Positions 36,196 to 45,375 of a DNA stretch of 64,000 nt are shown piece by piece; positions within the stretch are counted from its first letter, which is position 1; each line of letters begins with the position of its first letter. The notes beneath the pieces were generated by a model. The model saw only the letters and a program-made list of their open reading frames with translations. It had not been told where the DNA came from and searched no databases. The translations under genes and the position numbers were made by a program. The stretch comes from Bartonella sp. HY328 (lineage in GTDB: Bacteria; Pseudomonadota; Alphaproteobacteria; Rhizobiales; Rhizobiaceae). The DNA is taken from NCBI RefSeq assembly GCF_025449335.1, contig NZ_CP104883.1, forward strand, positions 124,001 through 188,000, read 5' to 3'.

Positions 36196-37004
36196 CGTAT
36201 TGGCCCTTGCCAATCAATGCCGAGTTTTGCCAAGCGTTTGACCGCCACTTCTGGTAAAGCCGGTGGATTTTTGCTATTTGCAGCTTCAATCAACAGATCA
36301 TCACAAGCTTTTTCGGTAACGTCTTCTAGTGTTTTTAAAAATTCACGTTTGTTAAGACCAGGCTCAATAGCAGGTAAAACCCGCATGATAACGGTGCCTG
36401 GATAGCGCATGACGGTTGAGCGTGGCCAAAAAAGCCCAGCATTTAATGCAATGGGAATAACGGGTAGCGATAATTCACTATAAATTGGTATAATGCCCGG
36501 TTTATAGCTGGGTTCTGCCCCCGGTTCTTGGCGTGTACCTTCAGGAAAAATAACGATTTGCCGGCCATCGGCAGCCTTTTCACGCGCACCATTAATCACC
36601 GCTTTCATCGCCCTTATTGGGGAGCCACGATCAATAGGAATCATGCCAATTTTCCACATAAACCACCCAAAAATTGGCAAACGCATTAATTCGCGTTTGA
36701 GCACAAGGCTTGGATCTTCAAGGCACATGCATAACATAATTGTTTCCCACATGGATTGATGCTTAGGTGCGATAATACAAGCACCTTTGGGAATATTTTC
36801 CATGCCCTCAAGCCGGTAATTAGTGCCAACAATATGTTTGAATAAAAACATAGTGACACGTCCCCAAGTTTTGGGAACAATCCATGCTTTTTTTCGCGGT
36901 AAGAAAAAATAAAACGGCGTATAAAGGAAAACTTGTAAAACCGATGCGGTATAAAAAGCAAATATGAATAATATCGATCGTATAAAAAGCACTATTTTTT
37001 CCAA
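36192..37004 (-). CDS. plsC: 1-acyl-sn-glycerol-3-phosphate acyltransferase (PlsC-like)
   Basis: An approximately 270-residue inner-membrane enzyme that makes phosphatidic acid from lysophosphatidic acid. An N-terminal membrane segment (LFIRSILFIFAFYTASVLQ) is followed by the acyltransferase motif APKHQSMWET (HX4E, where many relatives have HX4D) and the binding motif FPEGTRQEPG, then GIIPIYSELSLPVIP. The start is uncertain: the frame extends to a GTG at 37049, but a TTG at 37004 matches the usual N-terminus; neither has a strong ribosome-binding site. Its stop overlaps the bioM start, so it is first in an operon with the biotin transporter genes. Confidence 0.87.
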   Translation of the reverse strand: MEKIVLFIRSILFIFAFYTASVLQVFLYTPFYFFLPRKKAWIVPKTWGRVTMFLFKHIVGTNYRLEGMENIPKGACIIAPKHQSMWETIMLCMCLEDPSLVLKRELMRLPIFGWFMWKIGMIPIDRGSPIRAMKAVINGAREKAADGRQIVIFPEGTRQEPGAEPSYKPGIIPIYSELSLPVIPIALNAGLFWPRSTVMRYPGTVIMRVLPAIEPGLNKREFLKTLEDVTEKACDDLLIEAANSKNPPALPEVAVKRLAKLGIDWQGPIR

Positions 37005-37185
37005 TGCATAAACTTCAGGGGTAGGTGGGTTATAAATCAGAATAAGCACTGTGAAAATGGCTTTATTGCATATTTGGCTATTTTGCTAAATAATAAACAC
37101 GCCATTTTGCTAGATTATCAAATTCTAGCCCTCGCTTCAGCATCATAGGCTTTCATGATACGATGGACTATAGCGTTTAGGCATC

Positions 37186-37545
37186 ATGACATTGCTAAGC
37201 CTTGCTGGTTTTGCCAATACTATGATTTTATTAACATTTGTCTTTAACCATTTGGCACTGGTTTATTTAAGTGTTGCGCTTTGGGAACTAACTTTTGGCT
37301 ATGCACCAACTTTGCTACAAACCAACCTTGCTAATGCTGCAGGTGATGAAGTTGATATGGCGCAATCTTTCTTTGTAACGCTGTTTAACCTTGTTGTGGC
37401 AGGTGGTGGCCGTATTGGCGGCTATTTATTAGATGGGACAAGTGCCAAATCGTTACCTACGCTATCTCTTCTCTTTATCTTTATGGCTTTTATGATTACA
37501 TTTTTAGCGAAAAAATATGTCTTTAAATCGGAGCACAGGCATTAA
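37186..37545 (+). pseudogene. C-terminal remnant of an MFS transporter
   Basis: A 119-residue piece with about four hydrophobic helices. It resembles the last third of a 12-helix major facilitator (AraJ/sugar-efflux type: ALWELTFGYAPTLLQTNLAN, then GGGRIGGYLLDG). Family members have about 390 residues; the first eight helices are missing and the upstream frame is closed by a stop within five codons. It is most likely a non-functional remnant. A bidirectional terminator follows. Confidence 0.7.
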
Positions 37546-37566
37546 CCAATTTCTTGTCACCGAATT

Positions 37567-37604
37567 AAAAAACCGTAATAAGAATGAATCTTATTACGGT
37601 TTTA
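37567..37604. terminator. Bidirectional terminator
   Basis: Perfect 13-bp arms AAACCGTAATAAG (37570-37582) and CTTATTACGGTTT (37590-37602) have an A-run before and T-run after. It separates the MFS remnant from the converging BA14K gene. Confidence 0.8.
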
Positions 37605-37689
37605 TTGACAATATCGTTATAATTGCATGCATTTCGTCATTAAATTAGTAAATGACAGCGTTTCGCATTTTACAATTGCCAGATAGATT

Positions 37690-38196
37690 TTAGCGTGAAA
37701 ATGGCGATATGCAAATACGGCGCTCGCCCTTTTTAATTGCAAAACTATTATCAGATGGGCGGTAAGTGCGATATTGCTGAGCACACCACTTAATATGACG
37801 CTGAGATAAGTTAGCACTTGGTGGTACTGGTCTATTCATACCCGGACGATTAGGAGGCGATTGATCCAGATGGTTGGCAAGCGGAGGGAGAGGTCCACGG
37901 TCAGCATTATGAGGGCCACCATAAGCTGGAGGCGCAGGGCGAACTTGCCTAAATGCTGCATCTGGATACCACCAACCATCACTATGGCGTTGATAGCCTG
38001 GGCGATGATGACGGTAGCCTTTATAGCCGTTATAAACTCCTTGATTAATCGGCCCATTTCCTTGTTCAATGCGCTGCGGCATATGATCATTAGGGGCTGC
38101 AAAAACATTTGCGCTTGACACAAGGCTTGCAAAAACTGCGAGTGCAAGAACCTTTCCAAGTGCCTTTTTTGAAATATGTTTATAACGGTTTGTCAT
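37690..38196 (-). CDS. BA14K family exported protein
   Basis: A 168-residue exported protein. A basic N-terminus and hydrophobic signal (KVLALAVFASLVSSANVFA) lead to a Gly/Pro/His/Tyr-rich middle (NGYKGYRHHRPGYQRH, PPAYGGPHN). The C-terminal BA14K motif begins at HIKWCAQQYRTYRPSDNSF and ends with a paired cysteine (GERRICIS). BA14K proteins of Brucella are immunoreactive and lectin-like, and affect LPS. The ATG at 38196 is chosen from the GGGAT site and the signal peptide position; the frame is open to 38262. It is a single gene. Confidence 0.82.
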   Translation of the reverse strand: MTNRYKHISKKALGKVLALAVFASLVSSANVFAAPNDHMPQRIEQGNGPINQGVYNGYKGYRHHRPGYQRHSDGWWYPDAAFRQVRPAPPAYGGPHNADRGPLPPLANHLDQSPPNRPGMNRPVPPSANLSQRHIKWCAQQYRTYRPSDNSFAIKKGERRICISPFSR

Positions 38197-38382
38197 TTTT
38201 AATCCCATTCTGCCAATGTTTGAAACATATGCTTTAACAAACCATTCTTGGCATCCAATCATGGCAAATTTTAGCAGCCAAGATCATTCAACAGGCCAAA
38301 GCCTTTCACCTTTTATTGAAAGCAAAAATAATTAGTTTATGTGATTTTTTTAAAACAAGCCTATTTGCAAAAATAAACATGC

Positions 38383-38814
38383 TTATTTACGTTTACGGCC
38401 ATAAAGCTCAAAGCGATGATGAATAATATCATAACCGAGTTCACGAGCGATTTCTTCTTGCAATTTTTCAATTAAATCAGAACGAAATTCTATAATCTCA
38501 TTCGTATCAATATCAATGAGATGGTCATGATGCTGACCGCCAGCTTGCTCAAACCGTGATGGACCACCTTCAAAACTAAGCCGATGGATAGCGCCGCATT
38601 CTTCCAAAACTTTCATAGTGCGATAAATAGTTGATAGCGATATAGTATTATCAATAGCATTGATTTTGTTAAAAATTTCAAAAGCATTGGGATGATCATC
38701 AGTGCTTAATAAAAAATCAAGAATGATGCGCCTTTGGCGCGTTATGCGTAAACCAGCTTCGCGCAGGGCCATTTCATAGCGTGATTTTTGATCCATAGCT
38801 GCCTTTGTCATCAC
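38383..38814 (-). CDS. fur: Fur family metal-dependent regulator (Fur/Mur type)
   Basis: A 143-residue repressor with the winged-helix part (GLRITRQRRIILDFL, LSTIYRTMKVLEECG) and the metal-binding dimerisation part (QHHDHLIDIDTNEIIEF, HHRFELYGRK). The HHDH site and C-terminal histidines are intact. It resembles Fur/Mur of rhizobia and Brucella, which respond to iron or manganese; it lacks the heme-response look of Irr. The first ATG at 38814 is followed by a second at 38808 and a third at 38796, so the exact start is open. It may control the heme locus at 52-56 kb, but no Fur box was identified there. Confidence 0.88.
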   Translation of the reverse strand: MMTKAAMDQKSRYEMALREAGLRITRQRRIILDFLLSTDDHPNAFEIFNKINAIDNTISLSTIYRTMKVLEECGAIHRLSFEGGPSRFEQAGGQHHDHLIDIDTNEIIEFRSDLIEKLQEEIARELGYDIIHHRFELYGRKRK

Positions 38815-38904
38815 CTGCTTACCGTTTTCCTATCATTTTGTGAAATCTGCGTTGAGCTTTGCCAATATATTTATTTTAAAATAAACATGTGATCAATTAT
38901 ATAA

Positions 38905-38944
38905 ATAAAAAAACATATCCATTGCAAAAAATGGATATGTTTTT
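38905..38944. terminator. Terminator of secA
   Basis: The 13-bp arms AAAACATATCCAT and ATGGATATGTTTT are bordered by an A-run and T-run, so it works on both strands. It lies about 95 bp after the secA stop and upstream of fur. Confidence 0.8.
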
Positions 38945-39011
38945 CAATAATCAAGCTTTTTTTGCCAAGACACAGAATACTCAGCCTAATCTATGCGTCT
39001 CGTACATCGCT

Positions 39012-39053
39012 TTTATGCGCGAAGCGCACAAATATTCATTATGCGCGAAGCGC
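39012..39053 (-). repeat. Repeated UUC-loop hairpin at the secA stop codon
   Basis: The plus-strand 16-mer TATGCGCGAAGCGCAC occurs twice, 24 bp apart (about 39015-39030 and 39039-39054); each folds as TGCGC-TTC-GCGCA on the minus strand. The first copy in transcription contains the secA stop codon and the second follows it. A small 3'-end duplication is the simplest reading. Confidence 0.6.
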
Positions 39054-41756
39054 ACCGTGACAATGCTTGTATTTCTTACCAGAACCACAAGGGCATGTCT
39101 CATTACGGCCAACTTTGCCCCAAGTTTGCGGATCATTAGCATCACGATCCGCTGGATCAACAATTCTTTCTTCTTCAAAGGGTAGCGCAAGCGCTGCTTC
39201 TTCAAAAGAACCAAACTCGTCAGCTTCAGGATGGTTTTCAGTCATGGGTGGTAATTGCTGGGGTGGCGCTTCTTGAATAATTTCAAAACGCATTAATTTT
39301 GACACCACATCACGGCGTAAATTAATCAACATATTTTGGAATAATTCGAAAGATTCCGTTTTATATTCGTTAAGCGGATCACGCTGCGCATAACCACGGA
39401 AGCCAACAGCTGAACGAAGATGATCAAGATTGCCCAAATGTTCACGCCATAAAGTGTCAATTGTTTCAAGCAACATGGCTTTTTGGAAATATTGCATAAG
39501 CTCAGGGCCAAAACGCTCATCACGTTCTTTTACCCGCGCCTCAAGTGCTTCACGAACCCGTTCTAGAATTTGCTCCTCACCAATACCTTCTTCATTGGCC
39601 CAATCTTCAATTGGCAAGTCAAGGTGCAAGGTCTGGCGTAGATCTTCAGCAAGTGCTGCCGGCTTCCATTGTTCAGAATAAGTGCCAGCAGGAATATAAT
39701 GATCAACCATATTTTCAATCACTTCCTCACGCATTTCAGCAATGAGTTCATGAAGATCGGTTGAGTCTAGCACTTCATTACGCTGTTCAAAGACCACTTT
39801 ACGTTGGTCATTCATCACATCATCATATTTGAGCAAATTCTTACGAATTTCAAAATTGCGTGCCTCAACCTTTTTTTGCGCCTTTTCAAGCGCTTTATTC
39901 ATCCAAGGATGGGTAATTGGCTCGCCTTCTTCAAAACCAAATTTTTGCACCAAAGCACCAAGTTTAGACGAACCAAAAATACGTAATAGGTCATCTTCGG
40001 TTGAAAGGAAGAACTTGGAGCGACCAGGGTCACCCTGACGGCCAGAACGACCGCGCAACTGGTTATCAATACGACGGCTTTCATGGCGCTCGGTTGCAAG
40101 AACATAAAGACCACCAGCTTTTAGCGCAACTTCCTTTAAGCGGGCAATATCTTCACGAATGGCTTTCGCCATTTCATCGCGCTCTGGTCCTTCAGGAATA
40201 TCGACCAATTCTTGTTCAATGCGCATATCAGCATTACCGCCAAGCTGAATATCAGTACCGCGACCTGCCATATTAGTCGCAATAGTAATCGCACCGGGTA
40301 CACCAGCTTGCGCAACAATATAGGCTTCCTGCTCATGATAACGGGCATTAAGAACTTTTAGATCAGTGATGCCTTCTTTGCGAAGACGGTCGGCAAGATG
40401 CTCAGATTTTTCAATCGAGGTGGTACCAACAAGTACTGGCTGATGCTTGGCATGCGCTTCACGAATATCCTTGACAATAGCCTTGGTCTTATCCTCAATA
40501 GAGCGATAAATAACATCATCCTCATCAATACGGATAACCGGCACATTGGTTGGAATTTCAATAACATCAAGCCCATAGGTGCTAGCAAATTCTTCTGCTT
40601 CAGTGGCACCAGTACCTGTCATACCTGCAAGTTTTTTATACATGCGGAAGTAATTTTGGAACGTGATAGATGCTAGCGTTTGGTTTTCTGGCTGGATCTT
40701 AACATTTTCCTTAGCTTCTAAAGCCTGATGCAAACCTTCAGAATAGCGCCGCCCCGGCATCATACGACCGGTAAATTCGTCAATAATCACAATTTCATCA
40801 TTGCGGACAATATAGTCCTTGTCGCGCTGAAACAGCTTATGGGCTTTCAAAGCATTATTGAGATGGTGAACAATGGTGACATTTTCAATGTCATAAAGCC
40901 CTTCAGCTTTTAGATGGCCAGCCTCTGCCAACAGCTTTTCTAGCTTTTCAGTACCTTCTTCGGTGAAGGTTGATGTTTTTTGCTTTTCATCAATTTCATA
41001 ATCTTCTGGCACTAATGGTAAAATAAACTTATCAATCAGAGTATAAAAATCGGAACGATCTTCAAGTGGGCCAGAAATAATAAGTGGCGTGCGCGCCTCG
41101 TCGATCAAAATGGAATCCACCTCATCAACAATCGCATAATTATGTTCGCGCTGAACCATTTGGCCGCGTTCAAAAGCCATATTATCGCGCAAGTAATCAA
41201 AACCTAATTCATTATTGGTGGCATAGGTAATGTCGCAATTATAGGCGGCTCGGCGTTGGTCATTATCAAGATCATGAACAATAACGCCAGTTGTTAGCCC
41301 CAGAAAGCCAAAAAGCGGACGCATAGTTTGCGCATCACGGCTGGCAAGGTAATCATTGACCGTAACAACATGAACACCCTTACCTTCAAGGGCATTAAGG
41401 TAAATTGGCAAAGTCGCGGTAAGGGTTTTACCTTCACCGGTGCGCATTTCAGCAATGCCACGCTCATGCAAAACCATACCACCAATGAGCTGCACATCAA
41501 AAGGACGCATGCCCATAACACGTTTTGATGCTTCACGTATGGTGGCAAAAGCTTCAATCAACAAACTGTCCAGTGTGGCACCATTGGCGAGACGCTGTTT
41601 GAATTCGGCAGTCTTTGCACGTAACTCGTCATCACTCAGGTTAGAAACCTGCTGTTCAAGCGCATTAATCTGCGCGACACGCGGGCGCAAACCTTTAACA
41701 CGGCGCTCATGCGCTGAGCCAAAAAGTCTGCGAGCCAAACCACCTAAACTGACCAT
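39039..41756 (-). CDS. secA: Preprotein translocase ATPase SecA
   Basis: A 905-residue motor that drives unfolded proteins through SecYEG. Visible parts are the N-terminal helicase-like domain with MRTGEGKTL (Walker A, near residue 104) and DEVDSILIDEARTPL, the second nucleotide domain with TNMAGRGTDIQLGG and RGRSGRQGDPG, the helical scaffold, and the C-terminal linker. It ends in a zinc motif (CPCGSGKKYKHCHG) for SecB and lipid binding. Full length and intact. It is a single gene between fur and a 590-bp intergenic region. Confidence 0.98.
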   Translation of the reverse strand: MVSLGGLARRLFGSAHERRVKGLRPRVAQINALEQQVSNLSDDELRAKTAEFKQRLANGATLDSLLIEAFATIREASKRVMGMRPFDVQLIGGMVLHERGIAEMRTGEGKTLTATLPIYLNALEGKGVHVVTVNDYLASRDAQTMRPLFGFLGLTTGVIVHDLDNDQRRAAYNCDITYATNNELGFDYLRDNMAFERGQMVQREHNYAIVDEVDSILIDEARTPLIISGPLEDRSDFYTLIDKFILPLVPEDYEIDEKQKTSTFTEEGTEKLEKLLAEAGHLKAEGLYDIENVTIVHHLNNALKAHKLFQRDKDYIVRNDEIVIIDEFTGRMMPGRRYSEGLHQALEAKENVKIQPENQTLASITFQNYFRMYKKLAGMTGTGATEAEEFASTYGLDVIEIPTNVPVIRIDEDDVIYRSIEDKTKAIVKDIREAHAKHQPVLVGTTSIEKSEHLADRLRKEGITDLKVLNARYHEQEAYIVAQAGVPGAITIATNMAGRGTDIQLGGNADMRIEQELVDIPEGPERDEMAKAIREDIARLKEVALKAGGLYVLATERHESRRIDNQLRGRSGRQGDPGRSKFFLSTEDDLLRIFGSSKLGALVQKFGFEEGEPITHPWMNKALEKAQKKVEARNFEIRKNLLKYDDVMNDQRKVVFEQRNEVLDSTDLHELIAEMREEVIENMVDHYIPAGTYSEQWKPAALAEDLRQTLHLDLPIEDWANEEGIGEEQILERVREALEARVKERDERFGPELMQYFQKAMLLETIDTLWREHLGNLDHLRSAVGFRGYAQRDPLNEYKTESFELFQNMLINLRRDVVSKLMRFEIIQEAPPQQLPPMTENHPEADEFGSFEEAALALPFEEERIVDPADRDANDPQTWGKVGRNETCPCGSGKKYKHCHGALRA

Positions 41757-42349
41757 TACTGGTCCTTTCCATACTTAAATAAAACCGCTTGGATCAAGTA
41801 TTAATCCAAGTAAACCACTTTTAAACTTAATCAGCTTTTATAAGTGCAGCAACTATATTGCAACTCACAAAAGTGCTTGTCATTATAAAACCATGTCAAA
41901 AAGCCAAATAAACGCGTTTAACTTGCCTTTATAATGCTTACAAAAAACTTATATACCAAGCCCAATGCCACTTTTTAAGGACTAAAAAGGCTGTCAATCA
42001 TCTCGATCATTAAAGGGTTTCACTAAAAAAGCTATTACAACTATTTCACGTGAAACATTTTAAAATCTCTATCAAAGCTTAATAGCTTTGGTAAAAACCA
42101 CCATCAACCCCGATTTGTCAATAAATTCCTATATAAACCAATCATGGAAATTTCTTGACAGATAAGAAGTGAAAGCCGAATTGTCAATATTTTTAAGCAA
42201 AATTGCTATAGAAATCACCCTTAAAAAAGACTTTAAGAATAATTGCAAAAGGCTTAAAGAACAATTGATTATAATAGAATTATTATAATTTTATGGCACA
42301 ATAAAGGATGCGACGATAAAGGATGCAGCTAGCGGCAGGACGGATAAAT
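41757..42349. other. 593-bp intergenic region holding a parS-like site
   Basis: AT-rich DNA upstream of secA and downstream of msrA. Apart from the 16-bp palindrome described separately, only a short tandem repeat ATAAAGGATGC (about 42302-42325) is notable. The secA promoter should lie at its left end. Confidence 0.4.
42042..42057. promoter_or_regulatory. parS: parS-like centromere site
   Basis: TATTTCACGTGAAACA matches the near-universal bacterial ParB site TGTTTCACGTGAAACA at 15 of 16 positions (A for G at position 2). It lies between genes, as most chromosomal parS sites do. Such sites cluster around the replication origin, so the window may be origin-proximal. No parAB genes are in the window. 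Confidence 0.7.
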
Positions 42350-43006
42350 TTAAGCTTTGACACCAAGACCAATGGGGCAAGATACGCCTGTACCTTGTAA
42401 GCCGCAATAGCCATTGGGATTTTTAGCTAGATATTGCTGGTGATACTCTTCAGCAAAATAATAAGGAATATGCATTTTTATCTCGGTTGCAATGTCGCCA
42501 AACCCACGCGGTTTAAGTACATCAGCGTAATTTTTGGCACTTTGTTCAACAATTGCAAGCTGGTCTTCATCATTGACATAAATCGCAGAGCGATAATTAT
42601 TGCCATGATCATTACCTTGGCGCATAATTTGAGTGGGATCATGCTCTTCCCAGAAGATTTTTAAAATTTGTTCAAGGTCAATTTTGCTTTCATCATAAAC
42701 CACCTCAACTACCTCTGTATGCCCCGTGCGCCCAGAACATACTTCCTCATAAGTTGGATTAGGGGTTGTTCCGCCTGCATAGCCAACACTTGTCACCACC
42801 ACACCCGGCAATGACCAAAATAGCCGCTCAGCCCCCCAAAAACATCCCATACCAAGTAGAATAGTTTTTACCGGCGGTTGCCAATCATTTTTAAGCGCCA
42901 CCCCATTAACAAAATGCTTATCTGCAGTGGCAATAGCATGAGACCGTCCGGGTAAAATTTCGCTACCCTGCGGCATTTTAGACTTATCAAAACCAAATAG
43001 TGCCAT
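42350..43006 (-). CDS. msrA: Peptide-methionine (S)-S-oxide reductase MsrA
   Basis: A 218-residue repair enzyme that reduces methionine-S-sulfoxide in proteins and free. The active-site motif GMGCFWGAERLFW has the catalytic Cys (near residue 54), and GGTTPNPTYEEVCSG and HTEVVEVVYD follow. C-terminal GYCGLQGTGVSCPIG supplies resolving cysteines. The ATG at 43006 is chosen because GGAG lies 6 nt upstream and gives the usual N-terminus MALFGFDKSKM; the frame opens at 43018. It is a single gene. Confidence 0.95.
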   Translation of the reverse strand: MALFGFDKSKMPQGSEILPGRSHAIATADKHFVNGVALKNDWQPPVKTILLGMGCFWGAERLFWSLPGVVVTSVGYAGGTTPNPTYEEVCSGRTGHTEVVEVVYDESKIDLEQILKIFWEEHDPTQIMRQGNDHGNNYRSAIYVNDEDQLAIVEQSAKNYADVLKPRGFGDIATEIKMHIPYYFAEEYHQQYLAKNPNGYCGLQGTGVSCPIGLGVKA

Positions 43007-43133
43007 GAAACGCTCCATAAACTTCGTATTTGTACTAAATGGTAAACGGCCGATAAAAAATAAAGTACCAGTTGAATGTATTTCAGCTAAATTTGATCCA
43101 GTCTAATTTAATATTGCTATAAATTTGTAAAAT

Positions 43134-43168
43134 AGGGTGCAGTGGTTACCCAATGCACCCTTGTTATT
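43134..43168. terminator. Terminator between proC and msrA
   Basis: Arms AGGGTGCA (43134-43141) and TGCACCCT (43154-43161). A T-rich tract follows on the plus strand and a short one on the minus strand. It lies 20 bp past the proC stop. Confidence 0.65.
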
Positions 43169-43183
43169 TTTTTAGACGGAATT

Positions 43184-43996
43184 TTAATTGCCAAGCTCTT
43201 TAGAGCGTTCACAAGCAGCTTTTACACATTCAACAATCATATTTTCCATACGTTTATCACCCATTAAAACAGCAAGACCTGCGGCAGTTGTGCCATTAGG
43301 GCTAGTTACGCGCTCACGCAGGACCGATGGCATTTCAGGCGAACTGGCGGCCAAAATACCTGCGCCTTTTACGGTTTGGCGTGCAAGTAGCAAAGCGGTA
43401 TTTTCATCAAGACCAACTTCCATACCAGCGCGTGCCAAACACTCGATCATATGAAAAACATAAGCAGGGCCAGAACCAGAAAGACCGGTGACTGCATCCA
43501 TTTGATTTTCTTCGACCTTGGCGACTTCACCATTGGCATGTAAAAGCGCACGGACAAACTCTTCTTGGCCAGCATTAACATGATCATTGATGCAATAGAC
43601 CAACATGCCTTCACCAATAGCGGCAGGTGTATTCGGCATTGTGCGCACTACAGCTGTTTTTTCACCAAGTAGCTCGGTAAATTTTGCAATTTTTACACCA
43701 GCCATAATGCTGACAAAGGCAGCATTACCGGCATATTTTTGGTAGGCTGGGGCAATCTTGTCAAATACCTGAGGCTTTACAGCAAAAAGCACATAAGCAA
43801 CGGTGACATTTTCGCTAATCTCTTGCGCATCGCCATAAACATGAACACCAAGCTGTTGTGCGCGTTGGCGCAACTCTTCATTGGGCTCAACAACATGAAT
43901 CTGGCTAGGCTTAGCCACATTTTTATGTAACCACCCCTCGACCATGGCACGCCCCATATTACCACAACCAACCAAAACAATATTATTATCGCTCAT
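43184..43996 (-). CDS. proC: Pyrroline-5-carboxylate reductase
   Basis: A 270-residue cytoplasmic enzyme that reduces 1-pyrroline-5-carboxylate to proline with NAD(P)H. The Rossmann motif is VGCGNMGRAMVEGW at the N-terminus. The conserved MPNTPAAIGEGM and the C-terminal signature ETVKGAG-type (ARQTVKGAGILAASS) with RERVTSPNGTTAAGL are present. Length matches the family. It stands upstream of msrA with a terminator between, so they are separate units. Confidence 0.96.
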   Translation of the reverse strand: MSDNNIVLVGCGNMGRAMVEGWLHKNVAKPSQIHVVEPNEELRQRAQQLGVHVYGDAQEISENVTVAYVLFAVKPQVFDKIAPAYQKYAGNAAFVSIMAGVKIAKFTELLGEKTAVVRTMPNTPAAIGEGMLVYCINDHVNAGQEEFVRALLHANGEVAKVEENQMDAVTGLSGSGPAYVFHMIECLARAGMEVGLDENTALLLARQTVKGAGILAASSPEMPSVLRERVTSPNGTTAAGLAVLMGDKRMENMIVECVKAACERSKELGN

Positions 43997-44380
43997 CTTA
44001 TCGTCTTTCTATTTGATCCTGTTTTAAAACCGAAATTTAGATATCTTGCATCATGCTCAAAAGCGACCATAGGCTTGAAGCTGAAATAGTTCAAACATTG
44101 TTTTTATAAAAGCCAAAATGCGCCCATTTTGTCACAGATATTATAAAAGCAAGGATTTACCCTAATTTATGGCAAATAAATTCTTTTAAAAGAGTATCAT
44201 CATCGTTTAACTTTGCCAGTACTTTCTATATAGATTTATAAGAGTTATAGTTTGAAAAGTGATCCAATATAGGATTATAACAATTTGGTATAAATAACGA
44301 CAGGCTATTGCCGCTTGAGTGAAGGGGAAACTTCATTGTGGTAATAGGCATTAAGTAAACACACAATTGGAGCTTTACGG
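43997..44380. other. Divergent intergenic region proC/folD with a folD promoter candidate
   Basis: A sigma-70-like promoter facing folD is TTGAAA (44252-44257) and TATAAC (44276-44281) with an 18-bp spacer. The spacer contains the small palindrome ATCC-AATATA-GGAT (44262-44275). No gene was seen in the remaining DNA. Confidence 0.4.
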
Positions 44381-45283
44381 ATGGCCGATATTATTGATGG
44401 AAAACTGTTGGCAGCACAAATTATTGAACAGATCAAACATGAAACTGGCCAATTAATGGCAAGCCATAATATCCGTCCCGGTCTTGCTGTGGTTATTGTC
44501 GGGGAAGATCCAGCAAGTGAAATCTATGTTTCTTCAAAAAGCCGCAAAGCAGAAGAATGCGGCTTTAAGTCGGTAACCCATAAGCTTGATAGCGATATTA
44601 ATGAAAAAGACCTATTGCGTTTAATTACCAATTTAAATGGTGATCCAGCCATTCATGGTATTTTGGTGCAATTACCGCTGCCAAACCACATTTCAGCTGA
44701 AAAAGTAATCGAAACCATTTCACCACGCAAAGATGTTGATGGCTTCCATTATGTTAATGCGGGTAAATTGGCCATTGGTGCAATTGATGATACTTTCGTT
44801 CCATGCACACCAGCAGGCGCAATGATTATGATCCGCCGCGTCCTTGGCAATGATCTTTCTAATCTTGATGCAGTGATTGTCGGTCGGTCCAATATTGTTG
44901 GCAAACCAATGGCAAGCCTATTGCTTGCTGCCAATGCTACAACAACTATTGCTCATAGTCGCACCCATGATCTGCAAGACGTTGTGCGTAGCGGCGATAT
45001 TGTCGTAGCTGCCGTTGGCAAACCAGAACTTATTAAAGGTGATTGGATTAAGCCAGGCGCAACCGTGATTGACGTTGGCATTAACCGCATTGATGCACCA
45101 GAAAAAGGCGAAGGTAAAACCCGCATAGTCGGCGATGTCGAGTTTGATAGTGCAAGCCAAGTCGCAGGGGCTATTACGCCAGTTCCAGGCGGGGTAGGGC
45201 CAATGACCATTGCCATGCTTATGGCCAATACCCTTAAAGCTGCTTGCCTATCTGTTGGTGTTGCCGCTCCACAATTTGATTGA
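44381..45283 (+). CDS. folD: Bifunctional methylenetetrahydrofolate dehydrogenase/cyclohydrolase
   Basis: A 300-residue cytoplasmic enzyme that interconverts 5,10-methylene- and 10-formyl-tetrahydrofolate in one-carbon metabolism. Motifs: YVSSKSRKAEECG with the catalytic Lys, QLPLPNHI, the signature PRKDVDGFH, and the NADP region GRSNIVGKPMA. C-terminal TPVPGGVGPMT is the second family signature. Length is typical. It is a single gene with a possible promoter about 100 bp upstream and a long hairpin after the stop. Confidence 0.97.
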   Translation: MADIIDGKLLAAQIIEQIKHETGQLMASHNIRPGLAVVIVGEDPASEIYVSSKSRKAEECGFKSVTHKLDSDINEKDLLRLITNLNGDPAIHGILVQLPLPNHISAEKVIETISPRKDVDGFHYVNAGKLAIGAIDDTFVPCTPAGAMIMIRRVLGNDLSNLDAVIVGRSNIVGKPMASLLLAANATTTIAHSRTHDLQDVVRSGDIVVAAVGKPELIKGDWIKPGATVIDVGINRIDAPEKGEGKTRIVGDVEFDSASQVAGAITPVPGGVGPMTIAMLMANTLKAACLSVGVAAPQFD

Positions 45284-45291
45284 TTTAACTT

Positions 45292-45336
45292 AGCTTGAGC
45301 ATTTTACCGTTTTCATAATGGATCAATGCTCAAGCT
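45292..45336 (+). terminator. Hairpin after folD
   Basis: Perfect 12-bp arms AGCTTGAGCATT (45292-45303) and AATGCTCAAGCT (45325-45336) begin 9 bp after the folD stop. There is no T-tract, so this may be a mobile palindromic repeat used as a 3' end rather than a standard terminator. Confidence 0.5.
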
Positions 45337-45375
45337 CATTAAATGGCTTTGCTCAGCAGACAGGCTTTTTAAAAA

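Noticed and set aside
36740..36770. HX4E in the PlsC-like protein as a broken active site
   Set aside because: As I recall, an Glu at this position occurs in other bacterial PlsC proteins, so it is not good evidence for loss of function.
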